From contig JAIXMG010000026.1 of NCBI GenBank assembly GCA_025201345.1, positions 248,001-312,000 on the forward strand: 64,000 bases of DNA. Reading direction: 5' to 3'. The notes under the pieces were generated by a model. It saw only the letters and a program-made list of their open reading frames with translations. It did not search any database and had not been told where the DNA came from. The position numbers were made by a program, and so were the translations under genes. Positions 11,795 through 23,039 of this stretch are shown here, piece by piece (the first letter of the stretch is position 1; every line of letters starts with the position of its first letter). The DNA is from Thamnidium elegans (lineage: Eukaryota; Mucoromycota; Mucoromycetes; Mucorales; Mucoraceae).

Positions 11795-13373
11795 ATGAAT
11801 CCATCTTCTTCTACACAAAATGTACCGAAATGGAATCCAAGAAATATATTTTTTACACTATTTGCTTTAATTACTGGTGGTAGAATACAAACTACAACGA
11901 CTGGACAAGTGAAAATAGTCTTCAAGTGGCAATACTTTATTATTTCTTTATTAGCTGCTTGTTTGGGCACTTGTATTATTATGAATTCAACCAACTTTTC
12001 TTGGGATCATATTGACCAAAACGACGACCAAACTATATTCGCTCCTTTTACTTCTCGTAAAAAATGGAAAAACTACATAACGAATCAACCTACCAATCAC
12101 CCTGCTAATCCAAAACGTATATTATTTATCTAGTCCATGTTAAACATTCACTATAAAAATACTTACTTTACATAGTATATTATCCTAGAAACTGTCCTCA
12201 CTCTCAAAAATATACAAAATCTTGTGCAAAACCTGTTCCTTCCTTTATATTTGCAGGCAGCGAATTTGCTGGTGCTTCCTACGTATTTCAAATGTTAAAA
12301 CAGCACCCACAAGTTGCAAAAGCTTCAGTAGATAACAGTATAAATACAACTCATATATTTGATAAGAACGAATTTGATGAAGCGAATGCATTTGAAGCTT
12401 ATATATCCCAATTTCCTTTTCTAAAGCAACAAGTATTAACAACAATGGAAGAGAAACAAAATTGGATTGTAGGAGAAAACGCACCTCACTATTTATATAA
12501 TAGTCATGTCACTGCCAAACGAATTAAAGATACTTTACCACATGTCAAGGTTATTTTTTTTTTTGTTTTTTTTTTAATTATCCGTTTTATATATATATAT
12601 TTTCTAATACCTATATATTTATGTGTAGCTAGTCTTCTTTTTAAGAGAACCTATTGCTAGAGCTTATTCTCAATACCTTCATGAAAAATCAAGTAACACA
12701 TAGGCTTTTATTTGATTATATAAAACTAATGACTAATATTTATTATTTATTATTAGGAGTCAATGATTCCAAACTGACATTCGAAAGCCTAATTGATTTA
12801 GAGTTACCAATTTTACGTCGATGTGGACATACCAGTACACAAACTGGGTGGGAAGGATTTATAAGATGTCATCAAGGAAGCGAAATTAGAGCTTCTTGGA
12901 AGGTATCAAACGATGAACAATTAGGATTTAATTTTTTAGCGAAAGGAATGTATTATCCAGCATTAATACCCTTTTTAACTCATTTTCCCTCATCGCAATT
13001 ATTTATTATGAGAACAGAAGATATATTGTTAAATCCTTCAAGTTCTTTTCAACGGTTGGCAAGGTTTTTAGATATAGATCCGACCTTTTTCGCTGAAAGA
13101 AACTTTTATCAAGATGATCAATTAACTGAACAAGAATTATTATCTTTCAATTCATTACAAAATATTCAATCTTCAATTAGACCAACAAGTCACCATCATC
13201 ACCCTAAAATTCACCCATTTCTCTCTTTAATTAATGCAAATGAAGAACCAAAATTATCAACTCGTTATAGACTTCAAAGAGTATTTAGACATTTAAATGA
13301 CAAATTAATCGATATATTTGATCGTAGCAAAACTAATTTTAATGCTTGGATTTATGATGTAGACCGTGGCTGA
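11795..13373 (+). CDS. Type II membrane sulfotransferase (PAPS-dependent, Golgi type)
   Basis: Predicted to move sulfate from PAPS to a sugar or other acceptor in the Golgi lumen. Four exons (11795-12116, 12176-12549, 12629-12692, 12757-13373) give 458 residues. A cytosolic tail is followed by one membrane span (FIISLLAACLGTCIIM, about residues 52-67) and a lumenal domain. The 5'-phosphosulfate loop is degenerate (FIFAGSEFAGASYVFQML); the 3'-phosphate site is strong (FFLREPIARAYSQYLHEKS) and resembles heparan-sulfate-type sulfotransferases. HLNDKLIDIF and a Trp near the end fit the C-terminal part of the fold. The acceptor cannot be told. The 3' end overlaps the convergent PPAT gene by 22 bp. 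The loss of a canonical SGSTxL loop leaves some doubt about activity. Confidence 0.82.
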
Positions 13374-14521
13374 TTTTTAGCTATATAATCTCTAATCCAA
13401 CTAGAACTAATCTTTAATACATCCATATCTTTACCCTGAACTGATGCATTTTCAGATGAAATTACATCAATAATTCTTAATTCTAATGGAGGATAACCAC
13501 GCATATCTCTTTCATTATTCACTAATATTATTATATAAAAAAAAAGTTTAATATTCTGCTTCTTTTTTTTTTTTTTTGCATGTATAAATACATACCTAAA
13601 TCTCCTCCTTTTAATGTTTCCTTGGAAACAACAAGTGCGTCAATAGTAGGATCCGTAACTGTAGGTCCAAATGGATCAGTAATAGGTACTACTTCATATT
13701 GAATCGTTCGCTTGGCTAAGTTTAAATACTCTTGAACTGCCTTTACTCTTTTATCGGTAGAATCAATCAATTCTCGATGCTTCTTTTTCAATAACATACA
13801 ATCATCTAATATTTCGCATAAATCTACTTGAATTTATATATATATGTATATATATACGTTCTTTTCGTACCTGTAACACCCACTACCATACTTTTAGCCG
13901 ATAAGATGGCAGTCATAGTCAACAATATTTTATGACCAGCATGAAGATGATCAAATGTACCTCCCACTGCAGCACGGTTAAAAACCAAAGGTTCAATAGG
14001 TCCTGTATTTTCGATCAAATTGGTATGCTTATCGTCATGGTTATCGGTCAAAATACAACACTGCAAAGGCGATTCTGCTCTTTCAGTATTCCAAGTATTC
14101 ACCTTTTCCTTATCTATTGCACCATCATCTCATTAGTCATTGTATACGTAAAAAAAAAAGTCTCGTGTAATTTTTTTTCGTTACCTTGTTCTACTATACA
14201 AACAGCAGTAATGTAAGGTTCGAAATGTATAGGATATCCACAGATATCCTGAAATACAACATTACAGTTAAACAAGGGCTTTTGAGCTTGGTAACTTGTA
14301 TTCAATTGCACCACATAAAGAGCTCCCAACAGAGCTTGGATTTTTTCCCAAATAGCATCGATACATTGTAAATTAGACTTTATTTCTTCACAGGTAATTG
14401 CGATAGTAAGTTTAGCTTCCTTTTCAATAGCTAATGTTACTGCTTGTGCAATAAAGCTTAATTGTCTATGCTCAAGTCCAATAAGAGCTTGAAGCTGTAA
14501 AGGTAAAAGAATGCTTGTCAT
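13352..14521 (-). CDS. CAB4: Phosphopantetheine adenylyltransferase (CoA synthesis)
   Basis: Transfers AMP from ATP to 4'-phosphopantetheine to give dephospho-CoA, the fourth step of CoA synthesis. Four exons (14185-14521, 13871-14113, 13596-13826, 13352-13521) give 326 residues. The nucleotidyltransferase core is clear: AAVGGTFDHLHAGHKILLT (GGTFDxxHxGH; the H residues bind the ATP phosphates), VVGVT, LKKKHRELID, a central EVVPITDPFGPT, and near the end KISSSWIRDYI, matching the S-S-T/S-x-x-R region. The N-terminal 150 residues are a fungal-type extension of unknown role. The frame closes with TAA at 13352-13354, inside the last codons of the sulfotransferase on the other strand. There is no fused dephospho-CoA kinase, so this matches the monofunctional fungal form. 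Confidence 0.9.
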
Positions 14522-15514
14522 ACAATATAATATAAGAAACGCGATAAAGGCATGTAAAATAATACCCCCCTTTTTTCGGACTCACAGCTTTTTTTAGGTG
14601 TGTCCATAGGATTATTCTAGATTGGGTAACTTCCGATCTCCGTTCTATTATGCTTTTTCTGTTTAATGACAGTTTCTCTTAGCACAATTTATCATACTTT
14701 CTCTTATTTGTAAGCCTTTATTTTATTTAATTTTCTCAAAAGAAAACGAGAGCTGAAATTGTAGTGATAATCATAAAGTGCGATATATAATATTAAGAGA
14801 AAGGGTTATAAAGAAAAGAAGGAATCTTGTATTAAATGCAGGCACTACTCCAACGGTTTTCGCACGTTTAGTATCCATAATGCAGCTTATTGTTCTCTTC
14901 TAATAAACTATAGTACATCATTTGATTTAATATTACCAAAAATACTTGACAGTTGTAACTATGTCATGCAAAGTGCTCGACTAGGATTATACAGTACTAT
15001 CCAATGAAATATTGTGGGCACTAAAAAAAGCTATCAGATCCAAAATAAATCTACTTACTTAGCTATAGTCTAAAAGGAATTTGTTATTATTATTAATAGC
15101 CTCTTGGTTTATCACGTAAAAAAAAAATACCATGTTTTAAGAGTTTTATTCAGTCAGTTGATATGCTCATACTATCCAAGTTATTTTATCGCTTACATTT
15201 ACTATATGTTTCTGTAGTTAAATAATTGTCAAAATGTGTAGTTACAATACATACTACTATATTCGCGAAATATGAAGACAATACATACGTATTTAAAGAT
15301 ATAGATATAAGACGTTCGACTGGTATTTCAAAATAGTTGTAATTTATCATCGTCCCTATTATGACTAATAAATCCCCTTTTTTAGATAAAAAAAAAGATA
15401 GACAGGCTCAATATCTTAAATGTTTTTCTTAAAATAAAGAAACGTTCTCTACAACTTGTATAAAAAGAGAAGACAAATTTGAAAAATGAATAGAAGTTTA
15501 ATTTTATTTACAAT
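14522..15514. other. Gene-free interval upstream of the secreted-protein gene
   Basis: About 1 kb with no coding frame I can support. It holds the 5' region of PPAT and the promoter of the small secreted protein at 15515. Sequence is AT-rich with no clear repeat unit. Confidence 0.5.
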
Positions 15515-15897
15515 ATGAAACATTTTATCATGCTTAAAGTTTTACTCGTTATCTCTCTTATGGCTCTCATGCAGGCCTGGGCATCACCTATCGAGGGTCA
15601 AAATACTCACAAGCAAGCTATGAGGGTCTGGTGGAACTCCTTTTACCAGCAAGAAAGTCAAGCTCCTAATCCATTAGCGTAAGTACGATACGTAAAGTTT
15701 ATTTTCTTGGTTAGTAATTATCTATATTGGTTTATAGTGCCCGTGATGTATCTCCTGCTATTATTCCTCCTTGGAGACCTTCCCCGCCTTGGGGACCTCC
15801 CCCACCTTGGAGACCTCCCCCACCAGTTTGGACTCCTCCTTGGAGACCTCCTCCTCCTCCATGGAGACCTCCTCCTTGGGGACACCGCGATAACTAA
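15515..15897 (+). CDS. Small secreted Pro/Trp-rich protein
   Basis: Two exons (15515-15678, 15738-15897) give 107 residues. The N-terminus is a strong signal peptide (MLKVLLVISLMALMQAWA, cleavage likely after AWA or ASP). The mature part starts with a short polar segment (HKQAMRVWWNSFYQQ) and then becomes an array of PPW blocks: PPWRP, PPWGPPPPW, TPPWRPPPPPW, PPPWGHRDN. The repeats use Trp every 5-9 residues with Pro and Arg/Gly between. No cysteine is seen in the mature part, so it is not a cysteine-knot effector. I do not recognise it; a cell-wall, adhesion or antimicrobial role are all open guesses. The splice pair gtaag/tatag fits and joins a GC|T alanine codon. Confidence 0.7.
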
Positions 15898-16287
15898 AAT
15901 GTATCTCTTTCATCATGGTCATTTTTTTATTATTTAGTTTTGCTTAGTCAAGCTACGATAATAAAGAGCCTTTACTTTCCTATTTCTGTTATATATTTTT
16001 CTATGAAACTCTGTTTCTCCATAATGAATACGTCTTACATGTTTAAGTGATAAACTAAGTAGTAAACCAAGAATTCCTACTCTGGCCATTACCTACTATA
16101 TAAAAATGAAACATATTCTCCCAAGCGTATATTATTAAAGATATAAGTTTTTGTTTCGGGTTTATTAACAGGTTTTAACAGATAAAAAAAGAATTAGCTA
16201 AAGTGATAAAATAAAAAATTAATAGTCGCAAACACTAGCATTGCATTTCGTATTTGAGACGATTTTTTTCTAACGCTAATTAAAAAG
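15898..16287. other. Intergenic, no gene seen
   Basis: About 390 bp between the secreted-protein gene and the convergent hypothetical gene. An AATAAA-type signal lies at about 15959 (ataataaagag), a plausible polyadenylation signal for the upstream gene. Confidence 0.4.
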
Positions 16288-16821
16288 TTAATATCCAACA
16301 TATTGGTAAAACTTAATACACTTACTATATACCATTTCAGCTTTGGTAGTGCCCGCAAGTTTTTCTAGTAGAGAAGATGCAGTAATACGCGGTGTAGTAT
16401 GATCAGGAGACTTGGACGACTCTTTTAATTCTATATCATAAAAATAATTGGTCGTAATTTGCATTTTACGAAACTGTTGAGACATTATATCAGAATCCCG
16501 CCTCGTGTCTTCAACATCTTCTTGGTGGTAGGATCTTCTTTTCTCTTCCTCGGTATCTTTAAAATAAAAAGTGTTGTATTTATCTGATATATTGCTAGTA
16601 CTAGAAAAATCTAGGGCTAAAAGATCATCTTCTTGTAATTCATCGGTCTCAATAAAACGGTAAGGTGTATCGTAGGACTGGAAATACTCGTATTGGTTAT
16701 TAGACCGCGCATCAACAAATCTGTTAATTTCTTGCGTAGAGACCCGGAAAGCCTTGGATTGACCTGATTGATTAATTTTATTTGCTAAACTTTTTCCTAA
16801 ATAACAAGCTGCACGAGACAT
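16288..16821 (-). CDS. Hypothetical charged protein
   Basis: Single open frame of 177 residues from ATG at 16819-16821. It begins MSRAACYLGKSLANKINQSG and is rich in D, E, S, K and R, with no membrane span and no motif I know. The end is uncertain: GAAATG|gtatat at about 16330 could be a splice donor, in which case the last 13 residues (YSKCIKFYQYVGY) are intronic and another exon follows. The clean start and even codon use favour a real gene. Function unknown. Confidence 0.5.
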   Translation of the reverse strand: MSRAACYLGKSLANKINQSGQSKAFRVSTQEINRFVDARSNNQYEYFQSYDTPYRFIETDELQEDDLLALDFSSTSNISDKYNTFYFKDTEEEKRRSYHQEDVEDTRRDSDIMSQQFRKMQITTNYFYDIELKESSKSPDHTTPRITASSLLEKLAGTTKAEMVYSKCIKFYQYVGY

Positions 16822-17022
16822 ATTTATAAAACGAACGTAATGTGGATTATGAAAAAAAAAGAAATGGAAACAGGTAGTTAAAATAATTTATTTACTTTAT
16901 ATTTATGAGACTAAAATAATAACACCATCGTCCCATTGTTCTATATTCACCTTTTTGATTATTTTTTTTTAATAGCTTCAGACACCTGTTGGTAACTATC
17001 AAAGAACCAGTTTTTCTTTTAT

Positions 17023-17936
17023 TTACCAACTCATAGATTTACCAGTGAAATCAAAGAAACCACCATTATCTTGAGTGGTTAAGGAATCAAGCTTTGCTAA
17101 TTGACCAGCGATAGAATCTTTCTTTTCAGTAAGAGCATCATCTCCACCCTATATAATTTTTTATTGTTAACAAAATATTTCATTATGGGATTTAAAAAAA
17201 AAAAAATGTTTTTACCAATTCAGTCTTGACCCAACCAGGATGAGAAGAGTATACAATGAAATTTTCCTTGGCAAGTTGACTGGCAAACATCTTTGTTAAC
17301 ATGTTAAGAGCAGCCTTGGATACACAATAGGCACTACCAAAACCTAAACCATCACCTGTTTCCATATCAGCGATAGATCCAAGCATAGAAGACATGTTTA
17401 AAACCTTCTTGACATTATCTTGTCCACGCTTACGAAGAACAGGTAAGAATGCTTTAAGGACCTCAGAGACACCGGTAACATTAGTCTCGAAAACCTTGAG
17501 GTATTCTTCTTTAGATCTATTACGATTATTAGATATTATTTAAGCCGTAATTATGTGTAACGAAACTTACGTATTTTCAACATTGAGGCCCATGGTACCA
17601 CCAATACCAGCATTATTAATCAAAATATCAACACCTTCTGGTGCTTTACTGGAAATTTCTTCAGCAGCTGCCTACAAATGCAAAGTATGCTTGTGTGAGA
17701 TTAATCTATTTTTTTTTTTTGTTCCGAGAACTTTATTTTACCTTGATAGACTTGTCACAAGTTGCATCCAACTGAATACCAAAAACTTTCTTGTTATCAA
17801 TCAAAGCTTGAAGTCCTTTCGAGCTATCAGGGTTACGGGCACATGCAAGAACAATATCTCCTCTAGCAGCAAGTTGCTCTACAAATTCGAGGCCAATACC
17901 ACGAGAAGCACCAGTGACAATATAAGTTTTAACCAT
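17023..17936 (-). CDS. Short-chain dehydrogenase/reductase (classical SDR)
   Basis: NAD(P)(H)-dependent oxidoreductase. Four exons (17742-17936, 17571-17671, 17216-17516, 17023-17148) give 240 residues. Motifs in order: TGASRGIG (glycine-rich cofactor loop), DILINNAG (NNAG), the catalytic Ser in NMSSMLGS, and the YxxxK pair in SAYCVSKAALN. HPGWVKTEL follows the active site, as in the sniffer/carbonyl-reductase-like group. The cofactor loop lacks an acidic residue after strand 2 (ARNPDSS with Arg), which suggests NADP(H). Substrate unknown. The C-terminus (FFDFTGKSMSW) is common in the same group. No gene cluster around it suggests a pathway. Confidence 0.88.
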
Positions 17937-18786
17937 TTTTTTAAAAAAAAAACTTATTGGAAAGAGAAACAGGGTTAGAAACCCTTACAATAGCTGCAAT
18001 TCTAAACTTCGCAATCTGAGTTCATCCGGTTACTGAAAGTCCGGTTTGAGTTCAAAAAGACCAAATGATTTTTTTTTTTTGGAGTACGGCACGGTACGGT
18101 ACGGTACGCTTTTTGAAGTTTTACCTGCTACACCAAATCCTTTAATCATTGGAAACAACTGGTTTAACCGTATGTCTCAATTATTGTCGAACGAAAAAAA
18201 ATCCGAAGAGAAATAAAGCAAGAAAGAAAAGTTCTTCGAAAAGCCCTTAGCAAACATGATAATGTAATTGCAGTAACACCGCAGTACCCCCACATACAGA
18301 GAATTAATTAACTTATAAGTTATTACGAGTATTACAGCGGGAGGTGAAGGGGAGGGGGTATTTTATTATAAATTAATATGTTGTTTTTTTTACGGGTATT
18401 GTAATAATACAGCAACTTATATACAGATGTTGGTAACGATGGCCTTTTCTCGTTAAGTATTTGAGGTTCATCGCTCTCCTTTTCATGATTTTCTAAGCTA
18501 AATGCATATCAACAACAATACTATAAATTTATGATTGATACCCTCTTTCTTTTACCCGTCATTCCGAAAAATCAAACGCAAAGGCCTAAAGCTGGATAGC
18601 TGGTTTATATACATATATGTACTTCTTTTTCAGTATCGAATAAAAATACATAACCAACGAAAATATTGTATTTTCGGGCCCATAAAACATTATCGTATTT
18701 GTAACTTAAACATATAACATTTATTAGCATATAAGTAAACATGTTACAAAAACTAATGATAATAACGATAAAAAAACTTTACGCGA
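17937..18786. other. Gene-free interval with GTACG microrepeat
   Basis: Promoter side of the SDR gene. Holds a short direct repeat of ACGGT/GTACG units at about 18085-18108, and a G-rich stretch near 18340-18358. The small plus frame at 18535-18717 has no coding features. Confidence 0.5.
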
Positions 18787-19075
18787 TTACACTTCTCCTT
18801 TGAACACTTCAAGTATTCTTTTGGCCGTGTGACTATTCATGTTACTTATAGTACTTGCCAGTTCACCGCAGATTCCTTGCAAGTATTGCTCTAAGTTCTG
18901 GTTATCATTCATAACAAGATCACCACCGGCACTAAAACATTCGGAAATGATACGTTCAAAGAGTTTTTTTTAATTTTTTCATCATTACATTTTGTATATA
19001 ATTCTTCGACTTCACTTTTTTTGACAGTGATACAACTCGGAAAAATTAGGTTTAAGTGTAGATTTTGGGAGAGAT
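18787..19075 (-). pseudogene. Degenerate gag-like or unknown coding fragment
   Basis: On the minus strand two frames join across a run of eight A near 18964: an upstream part (SCITVKKSEVEELYTKC) and a downstream part (LFERIISECFSAGGDLV ... ILEVFKGEV, TAA at 18787-18789). The frame is off by one base at the A run. It lies just downstream of a primer-binding-site-like sequence at 19123-19132, so it may be the 5' coding end of a decayed retroelement. I do not recognise the protein. Confidence 0.35.
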
Positions 19076-19122
19076 ATTATTATAAAACACGAAGTCAATA
19101 ATTATAAAAATAGTAGTTTTAA

Positions 19123-19500
19123 GTGAGCACCAGACTATATAGTTGTCAACTTAATTATGTAGTTTATTTCTTAGTCTATTTGAAATGGTATTAGACGTAT
19201 TGCCTTCATTAAGGGATTATCAAACGATGTTATTTAAAACAAGGAGATAATCAAACAAAATGACAGAGAGAGGGTAATACAATGAAATCGCATAAAGTAA
19301 AGTTTACTTAAAATAATAGTTTTAGACTGTTTGAATGGTATATCAGCAATGAATCTTTAGAAAGGTAACTAAGAAATGTAATTTAATACAGATGGCAATT
19401 ATGCAATGAAAGATAAGAAAGGGATATAGAAAAGACAAACAAGTAAACACTAAGATATTTTAAGTCTACGGTAGTTAAGTTTATTCCAAAGAAAAAGAAA
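19123..19500 (-). repeat. Retroelement relic: PBS-like site and probable LTR remnant
   Basis: The minus strand reads TGGTGCTCAC at 19123-19132, which could pair with a tRNA 3' end (GTGAGCACCA). The adjoining sequence TATAGTTGTC plus AACTTA recurs next to the same site at 35524-35533. The purine-rich sequence following to about 19500 is a plausible LTR remnant by position, but I could not define its ends. Confidence 0.4.
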
Positions 19501-19521
19501 AAGATGGTATTTATACTTTTA

Positions 19522-20618
19522 TCAGAGTTTTGCATTACTTGAGACATTATTTGGTGCAACAACAGTTATTTTATCATTTATATTTGATCTGGCGACGAGT
19601 TGAAATAATTCAGATCCAAGTTTGGCAGCGGTAGGTGTAGTGGACTTGTCGTCGTAATCATTAATAGTCCATATTGTATATGATTTCAAGTTATGATAAT
19701 TTGTAAACGGGGAAGAAGCGCGAAGAGTCATGTAACCGTTTTTTTTTATATAAATTTGGAACGAACTTGATGTAACTGAGACAGGATATCATGAGGATAT
19801 AGGTACTTCATTGCTCTGATGCATAGGCTTTTTTAGCAGCATCTAATTGCGATTGCAAGATAAATATTTTTGTTTTTTTAGATGGTATGAATTGTAATGT
19901 CGAATTTCCTATTTCCGGTAATATTTCTTGATCGATTCTTAAAGAGCTCGTTATCAATGCATTCATGGATTTAGAAGCAACGATTAGCTTTCTGGAACTA
20001 TCTTCTCGTTTAACTGTTACAAATACGTCGTTATAAAGTAAGTCGTTCGGGGGAGGGAGAGTAGTTGTACTCGCTTCTTTACCATTTAAAAATATTTATT
20101 AATATGGGTCTACTGAAGAGTTTCTTCCGTATACCTCAATAGTATTAACAAGATTCGCTTTGTTTCCATCAAGAAGTATAGAACCAGCAAGTAACAAACA
20201 GCAATAGTATTTACAACTTCCATTAAAAAATTAAGCCATACTAATATTGTACGACATATCATCATCAAGTTCGACATAGTTGCCAGAGTGTAGAATATCA
20301 GAGTAGGGACCACTGTTAATTATTGTACGAAGGTTATTCGTGACTTCAGCGGTACTACTTGTCAAATTTGTCCTCTTCTTCTTCTCCTCGACTTTCTTGA
20401 TATCGACTACCGACCTCCTTTTACTTCTCATATTATCCGTTACAGTTGTTCTGACCAGGAGAGGGTGTTCCTCACCACTTTTTTCCCTCAGTATGATGGA
20501 TTCGAGCCTCATTATTTGTACAAGGCGGTTATTATTTTTTTCTTCTTCCTCTGAGATAGCACAAGGACTTGTTGCATTTCTTAAGGCTTCCTTGTATGCA
20601 ATTGATCCTTGTTCATGA
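19522..20618 (-). CDS. Unrecognised multi-exon or degenerate gene
   Basis: Several minus-strand open stretches in order: about 20231-20618 (acidic then basic: EEEEKNNNRLVQIMRLESI, KKVEEKKKRTNLTS), about 20130-20190 (ILLDGNKANLVNTIE), about 19815-20080 (EASTTTLPPPNDLLYNDVF, QSQLDAAKKAYASEQ), and 19522-19731 (SYTIWTINDYDDK, GSELFQLVARSNINDK). They may be exons of one gene or the relic of one; I could not join them all with good splice sites. No known domain is visible. Confidence 0.3.
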
Positions 20619-20639
20619 GGTTCTATTGAATGATGTTTT

Positions 20640-21450
20640 TTATTTAATATATGTTTGAAGAAAAATAAAATAAATAAGCTACCTTGAAACTTAATATCAT
20701 GTACGATTTAATATTTTGGGAAATTCCTGCATCGACACCACCATATCATAAGGAAGCTCTTTTTGAGAAATTTAAAAATCTAATTATATAAAATGTACTT
20801 ATTTGTATATTAATTCATTATTAAAAAAAAAGGAAAAGGAAAAGGAAAAGAAAAAGAATGGAATAAATAGGTTAATTTAATCATGATAAAAAGGATTTAT
20901 TTAATCATTTATTTTCTCACGTACTCATACGTAATTAAAAAAAAAACTTGTTTTTTACATCGTAAATGGGCACTGGTGGCGTAAATGGAGAACGTGTATA
21001 TAAAAATGATTAAGAGCAAATAAACCTTTTATGCTATCATAAATATATATTAAAACAGGTTGTTTTCATCTCTCTTTTTCATTTTTATTACGTCTACCAG
21101 TAAGTGTTTTTTTTATACGAGCATCTTTTGACGAAGCGTATGTCCTATATTTATGCCCCTATAAACGGATGTGGATCCTCTTAGAATAATTTTTCCTCTA
21201 TTTAGTGATTTTGTGGAATTGGATTTCACTCTTAAATCAAATAATGGTAAAATGGTGTTAAAGTGTAGGTCGCATTTCTATTTCGTATTCTCATGTCTAA
21301 ATGTTAAACCAGCGCATATTGAATTCAGGCTAGTACATGTGTTTCTGAAGGGCACTTTAAACTTTTATTTCTTTGGCAGTCTTTTAAACTATTAAACATT
21401 ATATATATGCAGCAGTACATCCGTTTATTGATAAAAAAAAAAGTGGTATT
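20640..21450. other. Gene-free interval
   Basis: AT-rich, with a (GGAAAA)n microrepeat near 20829-20855. The plus frame at 21171-21395 lacks coding character. It contains the 3' side of the DNA ligase gene. Confidence 0.5.
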
Positions 21451-22944
21451 TTACACATCTCTTCCGTCCTTCTCATAAATGGCTTTAACGGTAGGGAAAC
21501 GAAGTGAAATAGCGCCATTTTCTTTCTTTGACTCAGAAAAGTATCGCACGGTAATAGTTTTGCCTATAATTAAACTAGGATTTTGTGCATATAAAATTCG
21601 ATTCTGCATAGAAAAACCAGTTCCGACACTGACAGTATTTCCTTTATGCTCAATATTTACATTGGTAGCCACAAGTCTATTTTCGCCAGTGTCTGGCATT
21701 CTCATTAACCCAGTGTCGATACTTTTGACAACGTATTCTGCATCTTCCCATTCTTTTACTTTCATCATATTTCGACTAGGATTTTTTAAAAAAGAAACGA
21801 ATTAAAATTATTATTATTTTTTCTCTCTCAAATAGAAAACTTCAAAGTTTGTAATAGCTTACGTTCGCTTTCCTTCATAAGGAACATCTTTTCTTAATAT
21901 TAATCCTTCCCAACCTTTTTGAACAGCTTGTTCTTTTAATTTATTTAGATGGTCCATACTGGTTAATTTTTCTTGTTTTACCAATTTGATATGTGATAAC
22001 TGATCTTTGCCAATAAACTCTTTTAATTGAACCTGTCTCTTACTAAATAGCTCATTGCCCTTTTTTTCAAGAAAGCTTTGCATATTGATATAGTCAAATA
22101 CTTGATAAATGGGATTTTCCATTTCTTGGTTTATACGACGTACTTGTCCCATTGCCTTTAAAAAATCCTCGTTCTCTGTATCGTCATCGTTATAGGCACA
22201 TATTTCACCATCCAGAACAAACTCATTGCTTGTCTTTATTTGTTTTAATCGATTTTCAATATCCACTTTTACTTTTTGCAGTGAATTAAATGGTCTCCCT
22301 GTGCGAGAATAAAACTGAATATTATATTGATCGTTGATAGTTCGAACCATGGCTATACATCGAATTCCGTCTAACTTTTGAGAAATGTACCAGTTTTCTG
22401 TAGGCTCAAATGGAATCTTTTTTGTGCTGGCAAAGGAGGTGGCGAGTGCGACGCTGATACGGGACGCATCTTTGGGCTCGGATGTAACCATATGTCGAAT
22501 CGATTGTACTGAGATCCCCATTTTTAAATTGCGGTCAAGCACTCGCCAGAATATTTCGCGTTGTGTGTCGGTTTGGCAGTACGTGTTATAGAACGACGCA
22601 ACTGCGTCGCAGGCGGTGTTGCCTGTAATGGTACGAGACGAAAGAGCGTCTAATAGATCCTCCAAGTTGTCGTATACTGACTTGCCAGTTGTTTCATGTT
22701 TATTTAAATAGGAAAGTACGGCTTTAGAGGTAACGTGGTGTCGTAAGTGAGAATCGTAGATACGCTTCAAGATAGACAGGCTTGCAGGAAACTGCTCAAG
22801 TAAAGCTTGTTTCTCAAGTGAACTAGACGTACTGTTAACTACCTTGAATAAACTATAAATACTCTCCAGTTGTTCTGTAGCTGAATATCGCTTTGTTGAA
22901 AGCAATCGTTTTGTTGTTGTAAAGAATCGGTTTAAAAGTAACAT
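21451..22944 (-). CDS. ATP-dependent DNA ligase, phage-T4-like, mitochondrial-type leader
   Basis: Seals nicks through a lysyl-AMP intermediate. Two exons (21863-22944, 21451-21775) give 468 residues, near T4 ligase in length and much shorter than fungal Cdc9 or Lig4. Motif I is SQKLDGIRC (Lys is the adenylation site), with FYSRTGRPF (motif III region), EFVLDGEIC (IIIa/IV region), WEGLILRK (motif IV) and YFSESKKENGAISLRFP (motif VI region). The helical N-terminus has LLDALSSRTITGNTA and IFWRVLDRNLKMGISV, which resemble the equivalent segments of T4-type ligases. The first 22 residues (MLLLNRFFTTTKRLLSTKRY) are basic with no acids, as in mitochondrial presequences. Other options: a nuclear accessory ligase, or a gene of viral origin now used by the host. 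The catalytic motifs look intact. Confidence 0.85.
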
Positions 22945-23039
22945 TTAAAAAAAGAAGAAGAAAAAAAAAGGGGCATATAAAATAAATTCGTGTCTAGAAA
23001 TAATTTATTTTATAAAAGGGGGTTAGGTTCTAAGCCACT

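Noticed and set aside
21171..21395. 74-codon plus frame
   Set aside because: No family resemblance, Phe/Leu-rich by base composition, no splice or promoter context.
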